64,000 nucleotides of DNA from Plectosphaerella cucumerina. Lineage: Eukaryota > Ascomycota > Sordariomycetes > Glomerellales > Plectosphaerellaceae. Each line of letters begins with the position of its first letter. The first letter of the stretch is position 1. The notes beneath the pieces are model-generated. The model saw only the letters and a list, made by a program, of their open reading frames with translations. It was not told the origin of the DNA and did not search any database. Positions 1-12,058 of the stretch are shown piece by piece. Made by a program: the position numbers and the translations under genes. The stretch lies in assembly GCA_020746995.1 (NCBI GenBank), contig JAGPXD010000007.1, positions 1,178,001 to 1,242,000 of the forward strand, read 5' to 3'.

Positions 1-3000
1 CCCCCTCGCCCTGGATAGATGTGTCGGCTGGGACCGAGGGGACGCACGCTGCGCTGGTTCGTCGGGGTAGCTGGCCGGGGAGGGGGATGATCGCCTGGCG
101 GATATATCAAGTTGCATGGCCATGCCAGGGAACTCCATCCTGCGAGGGGATGGTAGCTACGAGGGTGGAGATGGGGGAAGCAGAGCAGAGCTTCTTGATC
201 AGCATTGTAGGTTGACCTGGACCATGCATGTCGTCACTCGGGATTGACGTCGGGATGGGGAGGGAGGGAGGGAGGCTCTCGGGTGTCGGTTTGCATCTGT
301 GCGACGACTATCGACTGCGGTGCGACGACGGGCCAGGCACGGTACGATACTGGAATAGATGCGTCGTGCTACGCGAGCGAGTGACAGCAGCTCCGGGACT
401 CCAGATTATTGAGCTCGGCATTGGATCTTGATGTCGTCGACACCTCAAGAGTCGAGCCTGAGGACCCTCGCCCTGCCTCGCCTACCGGATCTCCGAGCTC
501 CAGTGTATCCGTCAGGGCCCGTCAACGGGTCCCGCCGCAAACCAGGGGATAGCCTGCTCTGCTCTGAGCCTCTGCCCTCTGATCAATCTACTCCTCCCGG
601 CAAACGGAGCATTCGTCGTTCAGTTGTCGTGTTTGCTCGCCTCCAAAACCAACATCTCCCACGTGCATGCCTCATTTCGGCTGTTGCCCACGTTGTCACG
701 GCATCCCTCTCTCCAACGGCTCGGTGGCGCGAACCCCTGAAGTAAGTCCGCCGCCGACCAACGGCCGCCTCCGACGGCGATAGCGGCAGACGGCCTAGCG
801 GCATCTCCCCAGCCTGCTGGTATCGTCACAATACGTAAGGAACCAGGGCACCGATACCAGATAGCAAGGGTGAGGATATCTTTCCCATCTCGAGCTGGCC
901 ATATCGAGCGCAGACAGAAAAGGTGCTCACCTTCCCCGCGCGCGGCAGTCGGTGTCCTCCCCCCCCAAGGCTTGCGACCAAGGCCGGTGATGCGCGCCAC
1001 CCTCGGCCGTTCTGGAAGGTCCCTGTCCTGGGTCGCTGCCGCTTCGCCCGAAGAGGCAGGCAGGGACGCTCAGAAGATGGTTGAAGAGCGATACGGGGCG
1101 GGGTCTGGTCTCTCCCCAGACTTCTTAGCAGGCGTGCGTGCGTCTTCGGAGCGGGCAGGTCGATTGATAGCCAGGCCGGGGGGGTTCTCTGTTTTGGGTC
1201 ACCGTTTTGCCGGGCCAAGGAGGAGGGTATCTGCACGGCCCGGTTGCTTGCCCGCCTCCTTTGACTTCTCCACGTGGGTTTGGCCGTCCCGCCTCATCTC
1301 ATCACCACCTTCAGCGGTGGTTTTTGAATTGAAGTTGCCCGAGGGTTCAGATGGTTGATGATTTATTTCAATGACTCGGTCAACCGTTGAGAATGACATC
1401 TTCAGCGTCGCTTGTTTCAATGGCAAGTCAGCATCGGATCGACCCAGCCAGCTCATCCCTCTGCTATGTTCATCTTCAACGGCAGACCGGCACTGACATC
1501 TTGGACGAGCACGTGCTGCACGTGGCCCTCCCTTCCCGCCCTCCATGCCCCCATAGCGACCAAAAACCCTGCGATGATCATTGCTCGCCGACCGCTTGGC
1601 GATTATCCCCCGTGGTCCCCTCCGCTCACCGAGCAGAATAGACCACGTGCTCGACCTGATGGCGTGCTGTCGTGCGGCTCTCGGATTGATCGATAGCAGC
1701 CCTGTCAGTCGACGATGTCATTCAGGATGATGCTTCAGGGGAATGACGCCCGGGTTTCCTCATGCGTGAGGAATATCCGATGCATGCACAGTGGCTTGAA
1801 GCGATGCTCGGCGACGATTCCCACCCTCCCGAGCGATTTTCTGCAGCCAATTTCGCACCGCGATTGATGACTCGAGACGCACGTGTGCTCATCGATTAGC
1901 GACTCGGTGGCTTGTCTGATGGCGCCGCGTAAAAAACCCGCCGGCCCCTGAATATCTTTGAGCGCCGGCTTCTGCCAGACTCGACGCCGTTGAAAAGGTC
2001 TGTTCTGTCCCGTTCGACGGACTCGACCGTTGACGCCTCGTCTCTCTCTTCCCGTTGAGCTACCGCCCAGACCAGAGGTGCGTGCTGATGATAGTGCCTG
2101 TCGTCCGGTGAACCCACTCAAAATGCACGGAGAATCTCCCGTCCTCCATTCACCATTCCTCCGCCCACGATGCCCCAGACCCCGAATTTCTTCCCCTCCC
2201 ACTCGGCAGGCAACTGTCACTGCTCAGACGATGGCAATCTCGCCTCAGTCCAGGCACAGGTCGACACAGAAAACCCGGGGCCCCTCTTAATCCCCCGCAC
2301 TCGGCTACCAGGAAAACCCGGCATTCGCATGCCAGTCCTCTGATCTCTGTCCAGCACGTCCAGTGGACGGAATTATCCTCCTTCGCCCTGACGAGGCGTC
2401 AATAGGCTCGCCGACATATCCGTGCCCGCCCAACCCCCGAAGAGCCTCACGCTCATCTGCCGGACGGACGGCACCACTGGCAACATTCGATGACTGACAA
2501 AGCTCTCCTCCCATGGTCGAGACGGACAAACCTGCACCGCCGATCTTGCCCACTGTCGGCTGTTGGTGGGTTGAATTACCCGGCGCCCCCCCCCCCCCCA
2601 GAGTCTGGACTCGGACGAATCGACCGGCAGGGGCCATGACTCTCTCTGTGCCTGGATCGCAATCAAACATTTTGTGTTAAACTTCTCCGACTTCTTTGAT
2701 GACCCGCCGGACACGAGACCCAAAGACGGGAAAGGCCGCGCTCCCGGGGTCATCCCGACTTACTCGTGAAGCGTCACATCGGCATCCCTCCAAGCCTCAT
2801 CCCATCTCCTTTTTTGTGCCTGGCAGCCTGGGTGTTTTTTGATAGCGGGTGCCCGTTTGCCGAGGGAGCACGGGTCGACCATGTCCGTTCCCCAGATTTC
2901 ATGTCCAGTGTCCAGTGTACATCTCCAGGGCAGTCAACAACCACTCAAACCCGCCCGTTGCATACCGTTCGTCTCTTGCGAGATATCCATCTCAATGCCA

Positions 3001-4548
3001 AATGCAGGAACTCTCGCCCCCCTCCCCTCGCGATAGGTGCGCCAGCCCTCCCCCCTCACAGGACGGGCCATGACCGACCTCGAACCCATTTACCCCGTCT
3101 GGGCGTCCCGCCGCCCTCCCTTTCCCCCTCCCCTCCACCCCGGAATCTTTCTCCCCCCTGAGATCCATCCTCCCCCTCCCCGCACTCCAACCACCCCCTC
3201 CAGACATCCTCCCCGCACCCGCCTTCGCATCTCGGCAGAAAAGGCCGCCCAGCACAGGGATCCCCTTCGCGGCCACGGAGCAGTCGACCCCGAAGACCGT
3301 CCGCCCACCACCTACCACTGAGATCACCGCGTTTCTGCCCTCTTGCCCCGTGGCGCTGCTGCGCGATCCCGACGACCCGGTGCGTCGAGCCGCCCTCGCT
3401 TTCGTCCATGTCCCTAGCTTAGCTGGGCCCACGATGATGGGCCAGTGTCGCACTCGTCTCTACACACCTGCGTCTCTTGACAAGCGGTTCGTCCGCCTGC
3501 ATTCATCACCGTGTGTGGCGGGCAGGCAAAAACCTGTCGGATACTCGCCCAAGCGTTTCCGCGGGGACAGGAACAGGATGAAGCTCGCCACCACAGCTGC
3601 GCGATGCCGGAACGGTGGAAACGCCCGGCAGCCACACCCCGGGGCCCTTCCAGCGAGGTTATCCGAAAGGCACTTGACTTGGCATCGTGCTTTCCCCGCC
3701 GGCATCCCAGTCTGCCCCAGACTTCTCAGCCGTGACCCTCTCGCGATCCGGGGAAACTCATCGCTCCCCGGCTCGCTAGGAGAGCCGCTCGGCCTAACCC
3801 CGTACGAAACCCCGCAAGCCGGTCGAGGGGGTGGGCGTCGTGAACGGGGAAGACTTGACGAGGGAAGCTTGCGGGGGGCGGTGAGCTCTGGAGACTGCAT
3901 CTCAGGTTTCCGTCCGACGGTGACGACAGAGAGAGCCATGTATGCCCAGGGGGCGTGCCGGCTGAATGCCGCGGCCTGGCGCCCCGGCAAATACTCCGCC
4001 ACCCGGGCCGGAAGTGCTCGCGAGATCCGACGCGGCACGGTGCTGAAGATTCGGCAGAATTCAGTCATCTAACTTTCTTCCTGGAGGATGAACGGAGTTG
4101 GATCACGGTGATCAACAGATCGACCAGGACAACTGATCAGTCACCATGGAAGGTAGCTTGGCCCAGACCGATCCTGTTAATGCGCCTCGAAACCTCGATT
4201 CGTCTTTTGAGATGAATCCTCTCTCGAGACTCATCCCAGTGATCCCAATCCATTTCACATCAGCCACCAATAAGTAAACATCTGTAAAGTATTTCAGAAG
4301 AACGGCCGGTTCTCGCTAAACCTGCTAATCAAACTGCTTGGATATAGATGAAAACCCATGAACCAGCCCGCTCCCAATGTCCCTGCTCCGTCGCTTGTGG
4401 AGCTGAAAAGAAATAAAGATGAACCACGGCTTGGACGGCCTCGTGTAGATTGCCTGCCCATCCTTCCCCAGACGCCAGCCTCCCGTGCCCATCGTCACCA
4501 CTCAACGCCTCGCGCGTCACCTTCATCGACGAGCGCTAGAAATCTCCC
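1..4548. other. gene-free GC-rich stretch
   Basis: No supportable gene was found. Several open frames of 100-240 codons exist (the longest at about 3350-4072 on + and 3460-4068 on -), but they overlap each other on opposite strands, show no recognisable domain and have arginine/proline/serine-rich composition typical of chance frames in GC-rich DNA. Polypyrimidine runs near 3100-3200 and a C-run near 2587 are visible. It could hold UTRs or regulatory sequence of a gene outside the window. Confidence 0.5.
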
Positions 4549-6346
4549 TCACGGAGCCTCGTACGGCCCTAGCCCTCTTTGGCCCGGCTGTCCCTGATAT
4601 TGCTGTCCCTGATGTTGTCCCTGATACTGCCCGCCCCAGTGCTCCCGTCCCGCCGCAGTCTGCCCAGCAGCTCTATCGCTCGGCCCATAGTGTCCGATGA
4701 GCTCCGTGTCCTCGGTGACCACACTCAACGTCGCCTGGGCGGGTCCGACCTGTCCAACGCTCTCACTCCTTCCGCCCCGGCCCTCACCGCTCCTGCGTCT
4801 CGCGAGGTTCGCCTGGGGCCTTGTCGGAGCGGCTCCCGCCACTGTCATGGCACTGACGACGCTGCTGTCCGAGGCTCGCCGGGGGTCGTATGGTGACGGC
4901 GTGGGATCGACGGGCGATATGACCGACTCGCCGTGAAGCTCAGGCGGGCGGGCGGTGCTGTCGAGCTCGTAGGCCTGGTTCCAGCCGGGATTGTGGACGT
5001 CGGAGGTGCCGCCGGCGCTGCTTTCAGACCAATGCCGGCTGTGGCCGTGGACGGCGGACTGGGTGCCCTGGGAGTCGATGCTCTGACGGTTCGATGCCCA
5101 AGCACTCGACTGGCCGCTGACACGGTGGGCGTTATCGGTTGCGACGTCAAAGTAGCCGGCGGCTCCCTGGTTGCTCGAGTCATGGCTGGCGCGCGAATGT
5201 GACGCCGTTGGGACGGCCTGGTAGCCGTTGGGCATGCCGGGGGAGGGTGTGCCAAAGCTGGGCGAGGGGGCGCCGATGCCCGCGCTGTCCGAGTCCGAGA
5301 GCAGGCGGCGGTTGGCGGGGCGCGGCGACATCATGAGGGGGTCGATGGACATGTCGTCTACCTCGGATGGCGTGGGCCTGCCGGAGTTCCGGTACTGACC
5401 CATGGGCGGCCGCTCCTTGGAGCCGGATGAGTCCTTGGACGTGCCCTGCTTGGACTCGACGACGGCGACAACCTTGTTGAGGTGCCGGATGACGACCCAG
5501 GCAATGATTATCACGATGATGAGGAGCCCGACGATACCAATGACGATGCCGACAATTTGGACCGTCGTGAGACCTCCGCCGCTATCGCTGGGTGTGATAA
5601 CGGGGTCGACCTTCTCGACGACCTGTGGGTAGTACTTGTTGATGACGAACTGGTCATCACCGCCTCCAGATCCGATCGTGGGTGCCGCAGTCGGAGGTGA
5701 TGGTGTCGAGACGGTTGTCTCTCTCTCAGTCGTCGTCATGACCACATCGTCCGAGTTTGTCGTCGTCAGAGTCCGGGTGATGACATATGTCGACGGCTGT
5801 GTCGAGTAACAGGCGCTGGCAGCGCAAGCCATGCCAGTGCGGCAGCATCCGAAGTTGAGAGATGACGGGCATTGGAAGTAGTTTGTCGGGCATTGCAGAG
5901 GAACAGTGTAGTCTTCGGGCGGCACGCAGCGTCCGCCTCTCCGACAGATGGTGCCGACGGGACAGCAGCCGCCTGGAGAGAGCCTCGTCAGCTGGAATGT
6001 CTCGAGGAAGGGCAGTGGGCTGTGGCAAACCTTCATATTCCATAGCGCACTGGAAGTAGCCGACATTCCCCTGGCACGTCTGTTGCGCACTGGTCGTGGC
6101 ATAGCACGAGTCTGTCGCACAGTCGTAGGCTGTCGGGCAGCATCCCCCGCTCAGTGTCGCGGGGCAGAGGTTGTGGTTGACAGGACAGGCAGTGACATCG
6201 CGGCGGGCCAACCGGTCGACGACCGTGATGTGTGTTTTCGAGACCCTGTGGATGCCGTCGCGCCTTCTGATGTCTCCTGCTTCTGCCACTGGCGACAGGA
6301 GGCTGGCTAGCAGGGAGAGAGTGGTGAAAATGGCAGGCCGTCGCAT
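4549..6346 (-). CDS. cysteine-rich type I membrane protein
   Basis: Two exons: 6346-6031 and 5972-4549, with a 58-nt intron at 5973-6030 (GTTTGC...CTCCAG); the spliced product is 579 residues. It starts with a signal peptide (MRRPAIFTTLSLLASLLS, then AEAG). The ectodomain (about 25-240) has three cysteine-rich blocks of similar pattern, each with a CC pair (GGCCPTAYDC, GGCCPVGTIC, FGCCRTGMAC), then a Ser/Thr-rich stalk. One transmembrane helix (about 244-267, Val/Ile-rich) is followed by a basic anchor and a cytoplasmic tail of about 310 residues rich in Ser, Pro, Gly and Gln. The layout suggests a wall-associated sensor or receptor-like protein, but no family with known function was recognised. 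The intron removal restores the third cysteine block, which supports the splice model. A perfect TCCGCGGA palindrome lies 207 bp upstream of the start. Confidence 0.82.
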
Positions 6347-6552
6347 GGTGGCCGTGGCGGGGCTAGTCAGGCTGCCTCCAAAATGTCGATTAGGCCGTGC
6401 TCGGTGATCGTCGTTTTGCGTTATCGGCGGGCTGCCGGGTGTCGCAAGCCGTGCGGGCACGATGCGTCTCGGTGGTGTTTTCTGTGCTCGCTTCGCTGAC
6501 TTTCAGACCCTGGCGAGAGCAAGCTGCTGATGAGGAAGGAAAACGACAAGGG

Positions 6553-6560
6553 TCCGCGGA
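6553..6560. promoter_or_regulatory. TCCGCGGA palindrome (PDRE-like)
   Basis: This is a perfect 8-bp palindrome 207 bp upstream of the membrane protein ATG. It equals the yeast Pdr1/Pdr3 drug-response element. The same octamer occurs at 36579-36586 upstream of the PDR transporter in this window. One match per 64 kb is expected by chance, so function is only inferred. Confidence 0.3.
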
Positions 6561-7323
6561 GAGGAGATTTCCATGCTGCTGACGAAGGTCCAGCAGAGCC
6601 TTGTCGGCCACTAGGTCGTGCAGAGATGGAGGAAATCCCGCGCACGCAGGGCGACGCAACGTGACAGCTACAATGAGCGAGTGTGGCCCCAAGACGCACG
6701 ACGAGCCCCAAGACGGGGGGAAAGACGTCCGGTGCATGCATCATATGCATGGGAGGGAGCTGGGAGCTGGCTGGGCTGGGGCTGAGCCCGCGCCCGAGGG
6801 ACAGGCAACGCAATTGATGCCGGCCGCAGGGGACATTTTCAGCCCCCAAAAGCCTTTTTGAGCTCCGACAAAGGGCGAAGTGCATTGTTAGATCGGCCGA
6901 TTCATCAGAGACAAGACGGCGCAAACACGCGCGACTCGTTCCTGAGGCTCGATCGCTCCATGAGCAAACATGGCAAAGGCGTTTCAGGGCAAAGCCACCC
7001 GTCGAAGGAGCCTCCTCCTGATCCTGTGTCTTGGTCTGACAGCCCGAGCCGAGTGGGTGAGGCTTTGTGCTGGCAGCACTGCGACGCCGGCGATGACCGA
7101 GAGGGAGGAGGAGGAGGGGCCTGTCAGCACATGCTTATCCTTGTGGATGGCGCTGCTGACGCCTGATTGGGCCGGTGTCCAGGTCTGTCGGTTGCTTTCG
7201 CCAATGATGAGGCCTATTTTCGCAGGCAGGTAGGGCAGTGAAGAAGTCGGTCGACCACGACAATTGTCCAGATGAGGAATGGCGTGACAGACACCCTCAG
7301 CCAGAGGCACAGGCCGCACAGCA

Positions 7324-7442
7324 GTTGAACTGGCGCAGTGGTCGAATCGAAGCAGCAGTCGAATCGAAGCAGCAGTCGAATCGAAGCAGCAGTCGAATCG
7401 AAGCAGCAGTCGAATCGAAGCAGCGGTTGAACCGAGCGTCGA
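7324..7442. repeat. 17-bp minisatellite
   Basis: Five tandem copies of a 17-nt unit (GTCGAATCGAAGCAGCA) lie at 7341-7425, the fifth with one change at its last base. Degenerate copies flank it at 7324-7340 and 7426-7442. Because 17 is not a multiple of three, each copy shifts frame, so the array is unlikely to encode a repeat protein. Confidence 0.9.
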
Positions 7443-9335
7443 GCGACTCAGTGAATCCCCGGAATTGCTGTCGCAAGACCTGCTTCTGTGCAAGAGAGTA
7501 TCGTGGCATGAATCCTGCAGTGTAAAGCAGCGAGGCTTTACATTGTGTCTTCGGTCGTAGGGTCGACGTGGTTATCGTGAGATTCGACGCTTCAGGCTGT
7601 TGTTTGCGCCAACCCCACCCACTTTGAAGGCAACACTGGCGGTGGTCGTCACGCTGCGCGGGCCAGTCGAGTCGGTCGAGTCGGTGAGCACTGAAAGGCA
7701 CAGCTGCTTTTGCTGGCACCCGGCAATCATCCTCGGTCTTGTCCCCTCACCATCCTATTTGATGGGCCGCATACCGTAGCATAAATGGTAATCTGTCAGG
7801 GCGCCGACTAGACGGTCGAAATACGACCCTGATCGTCCTCGGAGCCCGCAAGCACACGTTGCTCGGGCCTACTTTGGCGTGTGCGACCTCGGCTGGTGGC
7901 ATTTGAGGAGGGACCTCTTCGGACGATCATGTCGCTCATAATGCGGGGGAGGGCGGCGGGGCTCGCTGATCGTCCAGTCGTCCAGTGAGGATGGGAAGGC
8001 GAATGGATCGGCCAGGGGCGATGAGGATTGTCGCTGCGAGGCAGAGGCGAGGAGAGGGGATGGCGGGCTTCTCGGTTCATCTCGGTCCCCGTGGTGTGTT
8101 TGTCAGAGTCGTAGCCGGAGGGTGCTGTGGAATATTTCCATCATCCAGGTCGTGGTCCGAACGAAAGAGGCGTGTTGTATTTGCATCGTCTTGACGGCGT
8201 ATTACCTTCCATTGAGCCCATCGCGGTGAGGGCTGCGGTCGAATTTCCCGGGAATGACGTCGATGCTTGGCCTGGCTTCGTCTCTGGAGATTTGCCCGGG
8301 CTTGTTGTCGTGTGAGGTCGGCTTGACGAGCTTGTTCTGGCGATCGACCGAGGACAGTACAGAAATGGTGCAAGCTCCAAGGGCGGAGACTTCGTGTCGA
8401 CTGTTGGTGTGAGAGGCTAAGCTTCCCTTAGACTCGACCGGAAGAAACGCCTTCTTCGTCACCTTCCTTCCATTCCCTCCATCCATTGGACTTGGAAGCA
8501 GGAACGGCTCGGTACATACCCGACCAGGTGTGCACCCCGTGACGAACAGGCGCAATATGGAAGGTTCCCACGGTTCTTTAGGGGCGGCGGTGCCTTCCAT
8601 TCTCCGACCAACATCTGGAAAAGCGTTGTACCCAAGACCAATGGCATCTCCAGGACAGCCCCCACAAGATCCACCCTCCGTCCGCAACCCCGCAAGCGAC
8701 CCACCACTCCGTGTCCAGCGCGCGCATTGGTTCGTGGACGCTGGGCAACAGCAGGGAGCAGGGTGTGACGAGCGGGCAAGCATCGGCCCAGGCACGCTTG
8801 ATGGGGTCTGAATCGGCATGAGGCGAATCCAGGCCTAACGCTGGACCTTCTGTCGGTCTAGCGGCCGCCCGCCGTGCTTTCGGTTCCCTTCACGAGAAGA
8901 GGGTCCTTTTCCCCATCCCGAGCATCGTCGGCAACTCTGCTCGTCTCTTCTCCTCACCACGCCTCGAAGCCCTTCTGCTCACACTGTCGCCACGCCTTCT
9001 TCCTACAACGTCCTGGCGTACGCCTCTCCAACGGTCCCACGAACCGTTGTCAACGACCACTGCTCCTCCGACCCCCAACTCGAAGCGACCGACCGACAAA
9101 CCTGCCAACAGACAAGACATACCCCTCTCTGAGCAAGCGACCGACCCGACCAGGCCCGTTGGAAACGAGGGCATTTCGGTGGACTCGGCGGTGCGACATC
9201 TGACCGCCCGACTTTGTGCGACCCGAACGCCGCGACAAGACCGCACGTCAAGCGCGCCGATTGAACACAGCGTCCCCTGAGGGACCGTCATGTCTTGAAC
9301 GAGCCTCTGCGGCCGCTCAAGATTCTTCCCACAAC

Positions 9336-11572
9336 ATGTTGATCTACACCAAAGTCGCCGCGCCAAAGGCCCCCAAGAGGAGGTCAAGGGCCGGTATGTC
9401 ACTCCCATCCCCCTGCCTGTCTTACCCGTGCATATGGGACTGACGCGACCGATGTTCTCTCTCCGTGCAGGTTGCGCCCATTGGTATGTAACTCCATCCC
9501 CCATGCACACGAGTCAAAGCTAACCCCCGCGCCAGCAAAGAAAAGGTATAGCAACATCCCCTCGTGCTGCATCGAGCCACCCCGACTCTGACCCACATTG
9601 CCCGCCGACAGAAGAAGAAATGTGACGAAATTCGACCCCGGTGCTCTCGATGCTCCGAGAGAGACCAGGACTGTTCCTACGAGCCGGTCAAGCCTCGGCA
9701 GCGCAAGAAGCGCGAATCCCTCGTCGGCCAGGCCCATCATATTGAGGGCCCCAGGGAACGACGGCCAACTCTGCTCTCCGAAGTCGCTTATGCTGGCAGC
9801 GGCAGCAGTGATGACGACGATATCAAAGCTGCGTCCGCGACGCTTTTTGAATACTACGAGACACATGGTGGCGAGGCTGTGGAGGATGACTTGACGGGCC
9901 TGACGAGTCCGCTGACCGCAAGCTGGAATCCCGCCCACACTTCCCTCGATGCCCTCCCCAGCCCTTTCGACTTCTCTGCAGACCCCTCACATCACGAAGA
10001 AGCGGACGAAGAGGTTGTGCGGTCCGACTACACACCACAAATGGCCATCACTCGCACACACCGCCACTACCCCGACCTGGCCATGATCTCACCAGCACCT
10101 CTCGCCTCGCCACAGCTTGAGTTCCTCATGCCAGTTTTCTCTGAGTTCTCCGACTGCGCCAACCGCCGCGCCCTCGTCGACCATTTCGCCAACGTTCTCT
10201 CCCACCTCATCGTACTCCGCGAGACGGACTCAGGCAACCCCTTCCAGCAGCTCGTCCTGCCTCTTTGCTACAGCAGCACCACCGTGCAGAACGCCATCTA
10301 CGCCTTGTCCAGCGCGCATCTGGAGCACCGCAGCAGCGGGCGCAACGAGGAAAAGTCCGTTTACTTCCACAACCAGGCCATCCAGGGTCTGGCGCGCCTC
10401 ATAGAGATGGGGCCAAAGGCGGACCGGGAGGAATTACTAGCCGCCATCATGCTGCTGGTCTACTTTGAAGTCGTAAGTCACAGTCACCTGGGGAATCACC
10501 CTGTCCACGATTTAACGTTCCCGCAGCTCGTCCAGCGAGGCCGATCCAACATTGTCGATGGCCATCTCAAGGGCGCCATGACCATCATGAGCCAGAGCGA
10601 TCAAAAGTCCACGCCCACCAGCGCGTTCCTCGAACGAGTATGTGTCAGAGCCCCTGTTCATTAGAAACATGTGACTAATGCGCCCAGGCTTTCCGCTTCT
10701 ACGACGTAATCGCCGCCCTGTCCTTCGGCAAGGCCCCTATTGCCACAGCACCAGCCGCGGGCTCAGGGCAGTCCGTCTCGCCGAACGACCCTCTCGATGT
10801 GTCTGCCACGAACAATGTCGACACCCTGCTTGGTCTCTCGACGACCCTGTGGCCTATACTGCATAGGCTGTCAAACCTGCTCTCGCTCAAGACGGAGCTT
10901 GAGTCCGCACTCGCCACCCCCCACCTGAACGTGGCGAAGCTGGCGGTCTTGCGCACCGAGTTCGAGACCACCTCAGACGCCATCGAGGGCGCTCTTGAGA
11001 ACTGGCACCCTTCTCTCCCTCACGGCCTGACACTTGCCGATCTCAATGTCAGCGAGGGCGCGGAGACGCTTGGCGACGACCTACCTCACGAGCGTCCCGA
11101 GCGCGCCCATCTCCAGAGCATCCTCCACAACGCCCTGGCGTACCGCCACAGCGCCTTCGTGCACCTCTACCGCACCATCCACGGCCACCCCAGGCAGCAC
11201 CACCTCGTCCAGCGACACGCCCACGCCAGCCTGACGCACTGCATGGCCACCGTCCTGCACGGCGGTCCCCTCGCCGCGCTCCTCTGGCCGCTCTTCGTCG
11301 CCGCCTGCGAGGCCGTCACCCTCGAGGACAGGGAGCTCGCGCGCCAGGCCTTCCTGGCCGTCGACAAGAGGCAGGGCATGACCAACATTGAACGAGGCTG
11401 GATCATCGTCCAGGAAGTCTGGCGGCGCTCCGACTTCATGGACGTGGAGGGCCGCCTCGCCGACCCGCCCGGCATCCCGCGCTTCCCCATGATGCCCACG
11501 GGCATGGTTAGTGGCGACGCCGTGTGGCGGAGGGTCAGCGAGGACATGGGGGTGACGATTGTTTTTGGATGA
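9336..11572 (+). CDS. Zn2Cys6 transcription factor with tiny exons
   Basis: Six exons: 9336-9393, 9471-9483 (13 nt), 9536-9545 (10 nt), 9612-10472, 10527-10637 and 10688-11572, giving 645 residues. Splicing yields a perfect CX2CX6CX6CX2CX6C cluster starting at Cys21 (C-A-H-C, KEKKKK, then C-D-E-I-R-P-R-C), preceded by a basic stretch. No single open frame contains the whole cluster, so the two micro-exons are needed. The C-terminal half resembles the fungal_trans_2 type regulatory domain (from the DHFANVLSHLIVL region onward). It is a nuclear DNA-binding regulator with unknown target. Intron 4 (54 nt) is in phase without a stop, so retention would insert 18 residues. The ATG is the first in frame with the cluster. 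Confidence 0.88.
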
Positions 11573-12058
11573 GAAGCTGCATGCGGGATGACTTGACGCG
11601 CTCTTGGATACTGGCGCAACGGACATACGACTTGGGGGAGGGTCCTATGCATGATGCGGGACAAACACGTACAAAACGGAGTCGTGGGAAGGGTCTGGCT
11701 GTTCTTCTTCGATGATTTTAGGATATCCGCTCGTGGGAGCAAGTTCGGCTGTCGTAGTTAAGGGGTGCCTTTTGTGTAATATATACGTCTCACCGGATAT
11801 CCTGTCCAGCTTGCGTACATACTGTCTCATTTGCCTCGCACCCGACACTAAACTCTCCTATACCTCTTTCGTGAGAATTTACAAAAGAAAGTAAGCTACA
11901 CACCGTGATTCGTGATTCGTGTTGCGCCTCCAGCAATCTTAACGCAAGAGCGCATCAAGACTATCCAGCAGCGCGTGCACGAAACGGGTTCCAGTCTTGA
12001 CCTCAACCTCGCCACTGGACAAGCTCGCGGGCGACGCCGAGGGCAAGCCCAAGCTAGC
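11573..12058. other. intergenic
   Basis: This holds the 3' flank of the Zn2Cys6 gene and the upstream region of the C2H2-type gene. The part at about 11960-12126 is open in a different frame from the downstream gene and may be a degenerate extension of it (see finding). Nothing else was seen. Confidence 0.4.

Larger units (their letters stand above)
6347..9335. other. long intergenic region between divergent genes
   Basis: About 3 kb separates the membrane protein gene (-) from the Zn2Cys6 gene (+). No convincing coding region was found. It contains a 17-bp minisatellite (7324-7442) and a TCCGCGGA palindrome at 6553-6560. A pyrimidine-rich stretch at about 8870-9300 ahead of the Zn2Cys6 start is probably promoter or 5' UTR. 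Confidence 0.5.

Noticed and set aside
3350..4072. 240-codon open frame on + with an opposing 202-codon frame on -
   Set aside because: Both overlap on opposite strands, have skewed Arg/Pro/Ser composition, no domain, and the + frame begins with a non-ATG codon.
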